Assembly: GCA_018399715.1 (NCBI GenBank)
Contig: JAGYNR010000016.1
Span: 1-32,227, forward strand
Direction: 5' to 3'
DNA: 32,227 bases
Source: Desulfobacterales bacterium
GTDB lineage: Bacteria; Desulfobacterota; Desulfobacteria; Desulfobacterales; SKZT01
Part shown: positions 17,488-26,597 of the stretch, piece after piece
Layout: each line of letters begins with the position of its first letter
Numbering within the stretch: position 1 is the stretch's first letter
Made by a program: the position numbers and the translations under genes
The notes under the pieces: generated by a model
Databases searched by the model: none
What the model was told of the DNA's origin: nothing
The model's input: only the letters and a program-made list of their open reading frames with translations

Positions 17488-19767
17488 TTATTTTGTTAAC
17501 AGTTTTTGAATATAACCCATAAGGGAGGAATTGGTACAAACCTCGTAGTATTTCCTTGAGTCCCGCTTCGATTCGCTGGGATTGGTTGCAGTAAGAGGGG
17601 AAATCAGTCCTTCTCTGATGATCAGACGTTTGAAATCGCCTGTTATCGTAGGATATTTCCCGATATATATTTTTAACCGTTCTCGGGAAATATCGGGCAA
17701 AACAGCCTCTACAGCTTTAAGTTCGATTTCGCCGGCTAACTTTTCAAATGCTGCGGGACTTAACTCAATTCCGTTCACATTATATCTCAAATACACATCA
17801 TCACAACTGCTAAATGTAAGTTGTCTGCTCTGTTTTGTCTGAAAAACATACAGATTGAAAGGTTTTTGTGCATTTTTCATATGTTTACGTAAAATGTAGG
17901 AGCATCCGGATAACCGGTCCGCCTGGTTGATAGCTGGTGAAATCATAATTCGGTTTTCACCGTCAAATAAAAATGCCGGAGGACCTTCGTAAAAACAGAT
18001 ACCAACGCCCAGTTCGAGAATTGGCAAGCATTTCTTTTTACTTTGAACATTGTATCGACGCACGATTGACAACATATTCATGGCCAGACCGCACGCCCGC
18101 GCAACGCTGTACCATCCTTCAGGAGAATCTTCATGTTCATAAATTGCCAATATTATGGCATCACCTTCAATAAATACCTTTACGGCACCATACTCGGACA
18201 AAATATCAGTAATGGGGTCAAAAAAGTTAAGGCTAAAATATGAAGCCGGGTTGAGCTGCCGTTGTCTTAATTGATAAGTTATATTGGTAGAACCTCTAAC
18301 ATCGGCTTTGATAATTACATGGTTGACGATAGGCTTTTCCTGTAACACGGCCTCTTGGGGCAAAAGATACTCAAAAAGCGTTCGGTTAATCCGGGACAAA
18401 TTGATAATTTTTTCGTCCCTGGCGAGGTTCACATAATCCATGGCTTCTTTCAGTACCTTATAATTTTCAAGATCCCGGTGATAACGAATGAATCCCTTCA
18501 AGAATTCAATAAAAAGCTTTTTCCTTTCACGCCTGGTTTTTTTTTCCAGCGAAATTGTCTGTTTTTTCAGAGATTTAATAGTAAAACTTTTCCGGTAAAA
18601 TTTTTCCGATCGTTTCAGACGCCTCACAATACTGCGTCTTTTAAGTGGATTTATTAAAAACTGGGCGACCTGATGGGGTACTAGCGGTGGGCAATATTCT
18701 TTGACAATGGGCTGGATCTCATAAGCAGCTAAAATTTTTTTGATAAGTCCTTTTTGATTGAAATTATAATAAAAAAATTTCAGCAGTTTTTTTTGGCTTT
18801 TTATTTTTTTTTTCAAAATGTCGAGTTCATTTTTATGTGTCTTTTTTCTTTTTGCGGTTTTATATTTTTTTTGAGTTATAAAATAGTTGAGAAGTTTGTC
18901 GATATTGCCAACCTGCTTCATCCAGCTTTCGATTCTGGCTTCAAATTCAACCTCGGTTTCTCCTTGTTTTTCTCTTTTATTTTTAAACTCTGATTCAGCC
19001 ACGTATCTGAATAAAAACCGTAACATATTAATGAGTTCAAGGTATCTGTCAGGATCATCAAAACGTCTGCCGAGTAAGATCTTGTATTCCTCTAACATAA
19101 AAAAATCATCACGGACATCTTCAACATGAAGAATCGGATTAGTAAAAAAATCCGAATGAATCAAGGCGTTAGAACCAAAATTAATTTCTCTGACCTCTTT
19201 GATTTGCTTGCCCTGAATCTTAGTAAGGTATTCAAACAGTTCGAAACCAGCACTTCGTAAAATAACAGGTCGGTTAAGGCGAATCCGAGATAGTTCTTCT
19301 TTAAGATTAAATACGAGTCCCCCATCGCGATTTGACGCCAACTCTTTTTTGCGGATTGCTTTGATATAACATTCTATCATATAATCATATTGTTTCCGGA
19401 GCTCCTCTATAACCATTTTGACAATGGCTGTTTGAGCTAGAAAATCTATCTGGATTTCTTTATGAAGTTTCGCCAGATTGACAGCGCTTAGCAGAACATC
19501 GCAATAATACCATTCGAATTCATCTCTAAAATCAAGCCAGGTACTTTGCTGCCCGATATCCATTACCTCCTTGGCATTAGCTTTACCGGCAATCAGATAC
19601 TGAATGACTTTACTCGTTATCCTCATAAACTCAGGACTTAGCCGCACATCATAGCGAACATTATCCACTCCCGGTACCAACCGATCCAGGGAAAAATTCT
19701 CCGGGTAAGGTTCCAGGGAAAACGCTTTCATATCGGGCAACTTTAAAAAATGGTCAAAAAAAGACAC
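17488..19767 (-). CDS. Large protein with C-terminal class III cyclase-like domain
   Basis: A 759-residue cytoplasmic protein. Residues 1-470 are helical and very basic in the middle (Lys/Arg-rich, about 295-420), with no family I recognise. Residues about 480-650 look like a class III nucleotide cyclase catalytic domain: metal Asp489 in KADVRGST, Asp536 in IEGDAI, and an Asn-x3-Arg pair (Asn614, Arg618) in the NQADR helix, matching the transition-state residues. The position that normally holds the base-selecting Asp, seven residues before Asn614, is Ile, so the substrate could differ or the domain could be a non-catalytic sensor. The start is GTG at 19767; ATG at 19731 is an alternative. 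It lies 58 bases downstream of the DUF6125-like gene and is probably co-transcribed with it. Confidence 0.8.
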   Translation of the reverse strand: MSFFDHFLKLPDMKAFSLEPYPENFSLDRLVPGVDNVRYDVRLSPEFMRITSKVIQYLIAGKANAKEVMDIGQQSTWLDFRDEFEWYYCDVLLSAVNLAKLHKEIQIDFLAQTAIVKMVIEELRKQYDYMIECYIKAIRKKELASNRDGGLVFNLKEELSRIRLNRPVILRSAGFELFEYLTKIQGKQIKEVREINFGSNALIHSDFFTNPILHVEDVRDDFFMLEEYKILLGRRFDDPDRYLELINMLRFLFRYVAESEFKNKREKQGETEVEFEARIESWMKQVGNIDKLLNYFITQKKYKTAKRKKTHKNELDILKKKIKSQKKLLKFFYYNFNQKGLIKKILAAYEIQPIVKEYCPPLVPHQVAQFLINPLKRRSIVRRLKRSEKFYRKSFTIKSLKKQTISLEKKTRRERKKLFIEFLKGFIRYHRDLENYKVLKEAMDYVNLARDEKIINLSRINRTLFEYLLPQEAVLQEKPIVNHVIIKADVRGSTNITYQLRQRQLNPASYFSLNFFDPITDILSEYGAVKVFIEGDAIILAIYEHEDSPEGWYSVARACGLAMNMLSIVRRYNVQSKKKCLPILELGVGICFYEGPPAFLFDGENRIMISPAINQADRLSGCSYILRKHMKNAQKPFNLYVFQTKQSRQLTFSSCDDVYLRYNVNGIELSPAAFEKLAGEIELKAVEAVLPDISRERLKIYIGKYPTITGDFKRLIIREGLISPLTATNPSESKRDSRKYYEVCTNSSLMGYIQKLLTK

Positions 19768-19825
19768 TATTGCAGACTTTTTTGAATTTATAGGTAAAAG
19801 TGAACAGATGGCATTTTAACAGATC

Positions 19826-20335
19826 TCAATAACAATAAAACCGCCATCGGCAAAACATGTCATCGGGATGAGGATCCGGCGGTGCAAATTGACATTCAAC
19901 CTGTATGCTGTCATCGATCTGACGGGCAAAAGCAGTAAACTCCCTCCGGTGCATTTCCTTGCAAACATATTCTCCAAGACCACGTTTCAGGCGAGCGACC
20001 TGAACCGGACATGACGGCACTTCAATAATGACTTCATCAGGTTTTTCGATAATGTCATAATCTATTAGAATAGACCAGGGGAAATACCGAAGAGCTGTAA
20101 CAAACCCCTTCAATCCTTTTTCTTTGATTTTGAAGCGAGAAACCAATTCTTTGGCAGACAGGGATGCCACGCGTTCCCATACATTCTCGTTTATTTCTTC
20201 CGCAACGTTTTGATCGAAGCGATTTGTCATATAAATAAACCAGAAGGAATCCATCACACGGTAATTCCACAGGAGAAACTCTACATACTGACGAAGTTTG
20301 TTTTTGTCCATTGAATCAAAAATGTCGAGGTTCAT
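19826..20335 (-). CDS. DUF6125-like cysteine-containing protein
   Basis: A 169-residue soluble protein. The N-terminal half is helical; the C-terminal half has a conserved-looking set of cysteines: Cys109 ([16 protein letters not shown]), Cys125, Cys148 and Cys162, with PPDPHPDD between the last two. This pattern matches my memory of the DUF6125 family common in anaerobic deltaproteobacteria, some relatives of which are annotated as L-2-amino-thiazoline-4-carboxylate hydrolase-like. The four Cys may bind a metal. Two adjacent ATGs exist; the second (20335) has aggag at a better five-base spacing, so I chose it. It precedes the cyclase-like gene by 58 bases on the same strand and is divergent from recX. 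Confidence 0.75.
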   Translation of the reverse strand: MNLDIFDSMDKNKLRQYVEFLLWNYRVMDSFWFIYMTNRFDQNVAEEINENVWERVASLSAKELVSRFKIKEKGLKGFVTALRYFPWSILIDYDIIEKPDEVIIEVPSCPVQVARLKRGLGEYVCKEMHRREFTAFARQIDDSIQVECQFAPPDPHPDDMFCRWRFYCY

Positions 20336-20556
20336 CATTGCTCCTGATTGATTGAAAAAAAATTAACATAAATAAAATACGAAATATCATCAACATTTTT
20401 TATCTGACAAAACGTTTCTCAAATGTCATTATAGCTGCTGATATTTTAAACTGATTGTTTTCAAAAATCGTTTTATGCGTTATAATAAATTTGTTATGTA
20501 TCAGGAAATATTTTAATACTCGATGCGACAACCAACATACACATAGAAATTTAGTT

Positions 20557-21039
20557 TTGACAGAAAATACAAACAATTTTCAGGTAGCTTTGCGTACGGC
20601 TAAAAATATATTGCTTAGACGACATCATTTTTCACAAGAATTAGCCAAAAAACTCGAAAAACGGGGATTTGCTGTTGATATTATTCAAAAAGTTATCGCA
20701 GAATTCACAAGGTTAAATTATCTTAATGATAAAGAATACGGAAGACTTTATATCGAAGAGCTGATTCGCAAGGGCTATGGCCCCGTGAAAATACGATATA
20801 AGTTAAAAGCAAAAGGCATCGATTCGCTTATCATGGATGAACTATTCCTGGAATCCCGGGTTTACGAAAGAGAATTTGAGTCTGCCGAGAGTGTCATAAA
20901 GAAAAAATTATCTCAGTTGTCTTCGGAAAACAATCCGCAAAAAATAAAGAATAAAATTTCGTATTTTTTGTATTACAGGGGCTATTCTTCCCAGCTTATC
21001 AGAGAACTGATTATCGAAAAACGGATTTCTAATGAATAA
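20557..21039 (+). CDS. recX: RecX family regulator of RecA
   Basis: A protein of about 160 residues made of three RecX three-helix repeats: LLRRHHFSQELAKKLEKRGF (first), the LNYLNDKEYGRLYIEELIRKGYG region with the family ND-Y signature (second), and a last repeat ending near RGYSSQLIRELI. RecX binds RecA filaments and limits recombination and SOS induction. The start is uncertain: the frame is open back to a TTG at 20455, but those extra 34 residues are unlike RecX, and the TTG at 20557 fits the family length best although it lacks a good ribosome site. It is not next to recA here. The DUF368 gene starts 10 bases downstream, so the two form an operon. Confidence 0.85.
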   Translation: MTENTNNFQVALRTAKNILLRRHHFSQELAKKLEKRGFAVDIIQKVIAEFTRLNYLNDKEYGRLYIEELIRKGYGPVKIRYKLKAKGIDSLIMDELFLESRVYEREFESAESVIKKKLSQLSSENNPQKIKNKISYFLYYRGYSSQLIRELIIEKRISNE

Positions 21040-21049
21040 CAGGATGTAA

Positions 21050-22018
21050 ATGGGCGAATTTAAACCTTCTCAGCGGTTGGAAAATAGCAGAAATTTCAAA
21101 GATTACCTGATATTGGGAATCAAGGGGTTTTGCATGGGGGCCGCCGATGTGGTACCGGGAGTTTCCGGCGGCACGATGGCTTTTATTTTAGGAATTTACC
21201 GTGAACTAATTGAATCTATACGGTCACTGGATCTATATGTTGTAAAAAACATTTTCAAAGGGCAATTCAAAAAAGCTTTCAAACATACAAAATGGCCATT
21301 TCTTTTGCCTGTTGCCATGGGTATTTTAACGGCTATTTTTTCTATTGCACAACTAATGAGCTGGTTTTTGGATACGCATCCGATTTTCATCTGGGCTTTC
21401 TTTTTCGGGCTAGTACTGGCATCGATAATTTATATCGCTAAAGAATTGGAAGGCTGGCGAATTTCCGTGGTAGCATGGATGATGGTGGGCTCTTTTTCCG
21501 CTTTTTATATTGTGGGGCAGATACCTGCTGAAACACCGGAAACCGCATGGTTTCTTTTCTTCTCAGGGGCTCTGGCCATCTGTGCCATGATTCTCCCCGG
21601 GATTTCCGGAGCCTTTATACTTGTGTTGTTGGGAAAATACGCATACGTACTAAATGCTGTTAAAAATCATGATTATCTGATACTTTTAATCGTTTCAGCC
21701 GGAGCGGCGTTCGGGCTGGTTGCATTTGTCAGGGTGCTTCATTGGCTTTTTCACCGATATCAGCAAGTCACTATTGCTCTTCTGTCAGGTTTAATGCTCG
21801 GATCATTGAGAAAAATCTGGCCTTTTAAGGAGAGCCTATCAACACCTCAAAGTGTACATGCCAGTAGCATCATCTCACCCCACTACAACGTAATACCCGC
21901 AGAGTTCAATCAGGAAGTTATTCTGGCATTGATTATGATGTTAATAGGTGTGCTGATAGTGGCACTATTAAATTTTATGGCAAATCGAAAAAGAATACAT
22001 CGTACCGGGGCCAAATAG
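21050..22018 (+). CDS. DUF368 / PopT-family polyprenyl-phosphate transporter
   Basis: A 322-residue integral membrane protein with eight or more membrane segments. It has the two signature re-entrant motifs of DUF368: GAADVVPGVSGGT (30-42) and ILPGISGAFILVLLGKY (181-197). DUF368 proteins (PopT) have been shown to recycle undecaprenyl phosphate across the inner membrane, returning the lipid carrier for peptidoglycan and O-antigen synthesis. The length is normal. The gene follows recX by 10 bases and is followed by a MITE-like element and a terminator-like hairpin. The nucleotide-sugar gene rmlA downstream also feeds carrier-dependent glycan synthesis, but it has its own start region. Confidence 0.92.
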   Translation: MGEFKPSQRLENSRNFKDYLILGIKGFCMGAADVVPGVSGGTMAFILGIYRELIESIRSLDLYVVKNIFKGQFKKAFKHTKWPFLLPVAMGILTAIFSIAQLMSWFLDTHPIFIWAFFFGLVLASIIYIAKELEGWRISVVAWMMVGSFSAFYIVGQIPAETPETAWFLFFSGALAICAMILPGISGAFILVLLGKYAYVLNAVKNHDYLILLIVSAGAAFGLVAFVRVLHWLFHRYQQVTIALLSGLMLGSLRKIWPFKESLSTPQSVHASSIISPHYNVIPAEFNQEVILALIMMLIGVLIVALLNFMANRKRIHRTGAK

Positions 22019-22035
22019 GGATAATAAGGAATAAA

Positions 22036-22169
22036 TAGTGCCCGAACAAAAACCAGGATTTTTCGTTAAGATCAAGGAAGACGAAAATTTTAACATTGAG
22101 TATTTCGAGGATTAAAATTTGAGTCTGACGCAGATATTGGCGAAAAAGACAGTTTTCGTTCGGGCACTA
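22036..22169. mobile_element. MITE-like element with perfect 12-bp terminal inverted repeats
   Basis: A 134-bp unit with ends TAGTGCCCGAAC (22036-22047) and GTTCGGGCACTA (22158-22169), a perfect inverted match. A second internal inverted repeat (AAATTTTAA at 22085-22093 and TTAAAATTT at 22112-22120) makes the centre foldable. If the outermost TA is a target duplication, this is the pattern of non-autonomous elements moved by IS630/mariner-type transposases, which is an inference. The same end sequence occurs alone at 29719-29730. The left half also reads as a 25-codon frame from a GTG with an aagga ribosome site. Confidence 0.7.
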
Positions 22170-22192
22170 AATATGGTTTTCAACTTTTACTT

Positions 22193-22240
22193 AAGGGGCG
22201 TGGCAAGACATAATCCTGTCACATCCCTTATCTTTTATTG
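22193..22240 (+). terminator. Terminator-like hairpin after the recX-DUF368 operon
   Basis: Arms at 22193-22205 and 22217-22229 pair over 12 of 13 positions (two G-U, one mismatch) around an 11-base loop, followed by a T-rich stretch (tcttttattg). It most likely ends the recX-DUF368 transcript; it could instead be part of the rmlA leader, whose start is at 22265. Confidence 0.6.
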
Positions 22241-22264
22241 TTCAAGTTCACAAAGGGGGTATTT

Positions 22265-23137
22265 TTGAAAGGAATTATACTTGCAGGCGGTAAAGCTACC
22301 CGTCTTTTTCCAATAACACGTGTGGTCAGCAAACAGTTACTTCCTGTTTATGATAAGCCTATGATTTACTATCCGCTTTCAGTGCTGATGCACTCGGGAA
22401 TCCGTGAAATCCTGGTTATCAGCACTTCTGAAGATTTGCCGCTTTTTGAAAAACTGTTGGGGGATGGGAGTCATTTGGGACTTTTTATACACTACGCCGC
22501 ACAGCCAAAACCAGAAGGATTGGCTCAGGCGTTTATCATCGGCAAAGAATTTATCGGAAACGGGCCTGTGACATTGATACTTGGAGACAACATTTTTTAT
22601 GGCCATGGTCTTTCCCCCATTTTAAAAAAAGCCGTTCAGATTCAAAAGGGGGGATTGATTTTTGGTTATCTGGTACGTGACCCAAAGCGATATGGGGTAG
22701 TTGATTTTGATGATGAGGGCAAAGTCGTTAGCATCGAAGAAAAACCGTCTCAGCCAAAGTCCAGTTATGCTGTCCCAGGTCTCTATGTCTATGACAATCA
22801 GGTTATCGAAATCGCTGAAAACCTGAAACCTTCGCACAGAGGAGAACTGGAAATCACCGATATCAATCTGGCATACCTTCGAAGAAATCAATTGAGGGTA
22901 CAGGTTCTAGGCAGAGGATTTGCCTGGCTCGATACGGGTACCCATCGCGCACTTCAGCAGGCGGCAAGTTTTGTGCAGGCTATTCAGAACCGTCAGGGAC
23001 TCAAAATTTCATGTGTCGAGGAAATTGCTTACCGGTTAGGTTACATTAACAAAGATCAACTTCGAACAATGGCAGAAGATATGACCCAAAACGATTATGG
23101 AAAATATCTTCTGGAATTGTCCACCCAACCGGCTTGA
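22265..23137 (+). CDS. rfbA: Glucose-1-phosphate thymidylyltransferase
   Basis: A 290-residue RmlA: it joins glucose-1-phosphate to dTTP to give dTDP-glucose, the first step of dTDP-rhamnose and related sugars for surface glycans. Seen are the nucleotide-binding [13 protein letters not shown] (5-17), [18 protein letters not shown] (near 22-39), LGDNIFYG (about 106-113), EEKP (about 158-161) and the C-terminal LDTGTH sugar-site motif. The usual GGxGTRL is GGKATRL here, with Ala for the second Gly. The start is TTG at 22265, five bases after a ggggg ribosome site; the frame extends further up but without support. No rmlB, C or D is adjacent. Confidence 0.93.
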   Translation: MKGIILAGGKATRLFPITRVVSKQLLPVYDKPMIYYPLSVLMHSGIREILVISTSEDLPLFEKLLGDGSHLGLFIHYAAQPKPEGLAQAFIIGKEFIGNGPVTLILGDNIFYGHGLSPILKKAVQIQKGGLIFGYLVRDPKRYGVVDFDDEGKVVSIEEKPSQPKSSYAVPGLYVYDNQVIEIAENLKPSHRGELEITDINLAYLRRNQLRVQVLGRGFAWLDTGTHRALQQAASFVQAIQNRQGLKISCVEEIAYRLGYINKDQLRTMAEDMTQNDYGKYLLELSTQPA

Positions 23138-23210
23138 TCGATTCATCATTTCAAGCTCTTTCAATCGGTCTGGCAACCGGATTCTCCCGATCAGGTTCTT
23201 CACTTATTTC

Positions 23211-23239
23211 TTGACAGGATTGTTTTTTAGGAATAATTT
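23211..23239 (+). promoter_or_regulatory. Predicted sigma70-type promoter of the ileS operon
   Basis: A perfect TTGACA at 23211-23216, a 17-base spacer and TAATTT at 23234-23239 (or AATAAT at 15 bases). The leader to the ATG at 23285 is short, about 40 bases, so there is no room for a T-box riboswitch. Confidence 0.5.
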
Positions 23240-23284
23240 TTTTGATTTTATTGAATTTATAAATTTTTTGTTTTGGAGGATTCC

Positions 23285-26083
23285 ATGGATTATAAAAAGA
23301 CCCTCAACCTTCCTTCAACCAAGTTTCCCATGAAGGCGAATCTTGCCAATCGTGAACCCGAACAATTGAAATTATGGGATGAAAAACGATTGTATCATCG
23401 AATCCGAAAGGATTCAGAAGGCCGTGACCTTTTTATTCTCCACGATGGTCCTCCCTATGCCAACGGGCATATCCATATTGGCACTGCGTTAAACAAGATA
23501 TTGAAAGATTTCATTATCCGATCTCGCCAAATGGCTGGCTATAATGCTGTTTATGTCCCCGGATGGGACTGCCACGGGCTTCCGATCGAGCACAATGTTG
23601 ATAAAGAACTGGGCAAAAAAAAGAAAGAAATGTCTTTATCCGATATCCGGAAACGATGTCGAAAATATGCGGAAAAATTCGTTGATATCCAGCGCGGGGA
23701 GTTTAAACGACTGGGTGTAATTGCCGAGTGGGAAAATCCATACCTGACCATGGCATACGAATATGAGGCCACCATTGCCAGAGAATGTTGTAAATTTGCC
23801 ATTAATGGCAGCCTTTTCCGGAAGAAAAAGCCTATTTACTGGTGTACCACCTGTCTGACAGCTCTGGCAGAGGCAGAAATCGAATATCACGATGATGTTT
23901 CTCCCTCCATCTACGTCAAATTTCCGATGAAAGATTCCCTGGAAGATCAATATCCGGTTCTTGCCGGCAAGCGGGTTGCTGTAATTATCTGGACCACTAC
24001 GCCGTGGACGATTCCAGCTAACCTGGCTGTTGCTGTTCATCCCCAATTCGATTATGTCGCAATCGAGGTAGCCAACGATGAAGTGTACATTGTCGCTAAG
24101 GAACTGTCGGATTACTGCATGGAAATTTTCGGCATAAAAGAGTTCCGGATAATTGCCGATATCGATCCTAAAACCCTTGAGCACAAACGATGCGCTCACC
24201 CGTTATACGGCAGGGATTCCATTATAATTTTAGGGGATCATGTCACTTTGGAAGCTGGCACCGGTTGTGTTCATACGGCTCCCGGACATGGCCGCGAAGA
24301 TTATGAGGTGGGCCTTGAATATGATCTGAATGTTTATTCGCCGGTAAACAGACACGGGCATTTTACTGAGGATGTTGAGTTTTTTAAAGGACAGTTTGTA
24401 TTTGATGCCAACCGTGCCATCAATGACAAACTCAGAGAAAACAAAATGCTGTTGGCTGAAGATGAATTCGTGCACCCTTATCCTCATTGCTGGCGTTGTA
24501 AAAAACCGGTAATTTTCCGTGCAACACCTCAGTGGTTTATTTCCATGGATAAAACCGGTTTAAGGGAAAAATCGCTTCGGGAAATCGACCGGGTTCAATG
24601 GATTCCCCACTGGGGCCGGGACCGCATTTACGGAATGATTGAAAACCGGCCGGACTGGTGTGTATCCCGTCAGCGGGCCTGGGGAGTTCCCATTACATTA
24701 TTTTACTGTGAAAAATGCGGGCAGATTCTCATGAATGAAGATATCATGGATACTATCTTCAATCTTTTTTCCAAAAATGGTGCGGATGCCTGGTTCGATA
24801 TGAATGCTAAGGATTTGATTCCTGAAGGACTCACCTGCAGCTATTGCGGGCACAATATTTTTGTCAAGGAAAATGACATTCTGGATGTATGGTTTGACTC
24901 CGGCGTCAGCCATGCAGCCGTCCTGGAAGCTCGACATTATCTCAGATGGCCTGCCGATTTGTATTTGGAGGGAAGTGACCAGCATCGAGGCTGGTTTCAC
25001 AGTTCTCTGCTGACAGCAGTGGGAACGCGGGGGCGGGCTCCCTATGACAGCGTTCTGACTCATGGTTTCGTCGTAGACGAGGCGGGCAAAAAGATGTCAA
25101 AATCTATTGGAAATATTATTGTTCCCGAAAAGGTGATCCGCAAGTACGGTGCTGAAATTCTTCGGCTGTGGGTTGCAGCATCGGATTATCGTGACGATAT
25201 CCGAATTTCTGATAGTATTTTAAAACAATTGAGCGATGCCTATCGACGGATTCGCAACACCAGCCGGTTTTTAATCAGCAACCTTTTTGATTTCGATCCG
25301 GATACCAATGCGATTTCTTCCGAATCCATGCCCGAACTGGACCGTTTTGCACTTCACAAATTACAGTCCCTGATTCAAAAAACACGTCATGCCTATGATC
25401 GTTATGAGTTTCATACCATATATCATGCACTGTTCAATTATTGTACGCTGGATTTATCCGCTTTCTATCTGGATATTCTAAAAGACCGATTATATACCTC
25501 TCCTCCTGATTCGAATAACCGAAGAAGCGCACAGACGGCACTTTACATGATTGCCAATACTATGGTCCGGCTAATGGCACCGATTTTGCCGTTTACTTCA
25601 GAAGAAATCTGGAAATTTATGCCCGGTCAACAGAAAAAAGAATTTAGCATTCACCTGGAATCATTTCCAGAAGTAGATGACACCTTTATAGATGATAAGC
25701 TTGCAAATCGGTGGAAATCATTCATTCAGATCAGAGGAGAAATTACAAAAGCACTGGAAATAGCCCGTGCAGAAAAACGTATCGGACACTCTCTGAACGC
25801 GGCGGTAACGATTTCAACCGGTGACGAGCTTTTTCATATGCTTTCCTCTTTTGACGACCTGAGAAGCTTATTAATTGTGTCCAAGATTGAACTCACAAAA
25901 GATGAAATCCTGGAAAATGCTTATGAGAGTACGGAAATCGACGATTTTAAAGTAAAAGTTGAACAGGCTCCTGGAGAAAAATGTGAACGATGCTGGGTTT
26001 ATGACATCGGGGTCGGCAGTAATCCAAAACATCCCGCCCTTTGTCCCCGATGCGTAAGCACCCTGGAAGAAATGGGGATATAG
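23285..26083 (+). CDS. ileS: Isoleucyl-tRNA synthetase
   Basis: A 932-residue class I aminoacyl-tRNA synthetase that charges tRNA-Ile and edits misactivated valine. The nucleotide-binding HIGH motif appears as HIGT at 64-67, following PPYANGH. KMSKS is at 603-607. The editing domain lies between about 185 and 385 ([11 protein letters not shown] at its start). The C-terminal zinc knuckle has Cys900, Cys903, Cys920 and Cys923, as in bacterial type IleS. The ATG at 23285 follows ggagga by four bases; an earlier in-frame TTG overlaps that ribosome site and is rejected. It heads an operon with lspA four bases downstream, an arrangement also seen in E. coli. Confidence 0.97.
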   Translation: MDYKKTLNLPSTKFPMKANLANREPEQLKLWDEKRLYHRIRKDSEGRDLFILHDGPPYANGHIHIGTALNKILKDFIIRSRQMAGYNAVYVPGWDCHGLPIEHNVDKELGKKKKEMSLSDIRKRCRKYAEKFVDIQRGEFKRLGVIAEWENPYLTMAYEYEATIARECCKFAINGSLFRKKKPIYWCTTCLTALAEAEIEYHDDVSPSIYVKFPMKDSLEDQYPVLAGKRVAVIIWTTTPWTIPANLAVAVHPQFDYVAIEVANDEVYIVAKELSDYCMEIFGIKEFRIIADIDPKTLEHKRCAHPLYGRDSIIILGDHVTLEAGTGCVHTAPGHGREDYEVGLEYDLNVYSPVNRHGHFTEDVEFFKGQFVFDANRAINDKLRENKMLLAEDEFVHPYPHCWRCKKPVIFRATPQWFISMDKTGLREKSLREIDRVQWIPHWGRDRIYGMIENRPDWCVSRQRAWGVPITLFYCEKCGQILMNEDIMDTIFNLFSKNGADAWFDMNAKDLIPEGLTCSYCGHNIFVKENDILDVWFDSGVSHAAVLEARHYLRWPADLYLEGSDQHRGWFHSSLLTAVGTRGRAPYDSVLTHGFVVDEAGKKMSKSIGNIIVPEKVIRKYGAEILRLWVAASDYRDDIRISDSILKQLSDAYRRIRNTSRFLISNLFDFDPDTNAISSESMPELDRFALHKLQSLIQKTRHAYDRYEFHTIYHALFNYCTLDLSAFYLDILKDRLYTSPPDSNNRRSAQTALYMIANTMVRLMAPILPFTSEEIWKFMPGQQKKEFSIHLESFPEVDDTFIDDKLANRWKSFIQIRGEITKALEIARAEKRIGHSLNAAVTISTGDELFHMLSSFDDLRSLLIVSKIELTKDEILENAYESTEIDDFKVKVEQAPGEKCERCWVYDIGVGSNPKHPALCPRCVSTLEEMGI

Positions 26084-26087
26084 GCTG

Positions 26088-26582
26088 TTGTCTGATTCCT
26101 GGTTTAAACATCGCAAGTATTTAAGACTTCTGGTCATAGCAGGGGTTGTGATTATTTTGGACCAGGTTACAAAACTGGTAATATTGAAAACCATTCCTCT
26201 GTATGATATCATTTACGTGGTACCGGGTTTTTTTAATATTGTTCATATCCATAATCCGGGAGGAGCGTTTGGCATTCTGGCAGACCATAGTGCTACATGG
26301 CGATATTTTGTCTTTTTATTCATATCAGCGTTAGCAATCGGTCTTATTGTGTATTTTTACAAAACCACGCCAAATCATCAGCTTTTTCTTTCCATAGCGT
26401 TTGCATTGATTTTAGGAGGTGCTGCAGGTAATATGATTGACCGCCTGCGGTTTGGAAAAGTGATTGATTTTCTTGATTTCTATATCGGCCGGTTTCACTG
26501 GCCTGCTTTCAATATTGCTGACAGTGCCATCACCCTGGGTATTGGTATTTTTGTCTATCATCTTGTTTTTAAAAAGATTTAA
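26088..26582 (+). CDS. lspA: Signal peptidase II (prolipoprotein)
   Basis: A 164-residue membrane aspartyl protease that cuts signal peptides of prolipoproteins in front of the lipidated Cys. Four membrane segments are visible (about 11-30, 70-90, 98-115, 142-160). The catalytic Asp pair is Asp127 (GKVIDFLDF) and Asp145 (FNIADSAI); NPGGAFG (56-62) is also conserved. The start is TTG at 26088, four bases after the ileS stop; no ATG fits better. It would process the lipoproteins encoded elsewhere in this window (12117, 15246, 15870). Confidence 0.96.
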   Translation: MSDSWFKHRKYLRLLVIAGVVIILDQVTKLVILKTIPLYDIIYVVPGFFNIVHIHNPGGAFGILADHSATWRYFVFLFISALAIGLIVYFYKTTPNHQLFLSIAFALILGGAAGNMIDRLRFGKVIDFLDFYIGRFHWPAFNIADSAITLGIGIFVYHLVFKKI

Positions 26583-26597
26583 TAACGCCTAATAATA

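Noticed and set aside
23138-23284. A T-box riboswitch before ileS
   Set aside because: The gap is short, lacks the T-box sequence and a terminator/antiterminator pair, and the predicted leader is about 40 bases.
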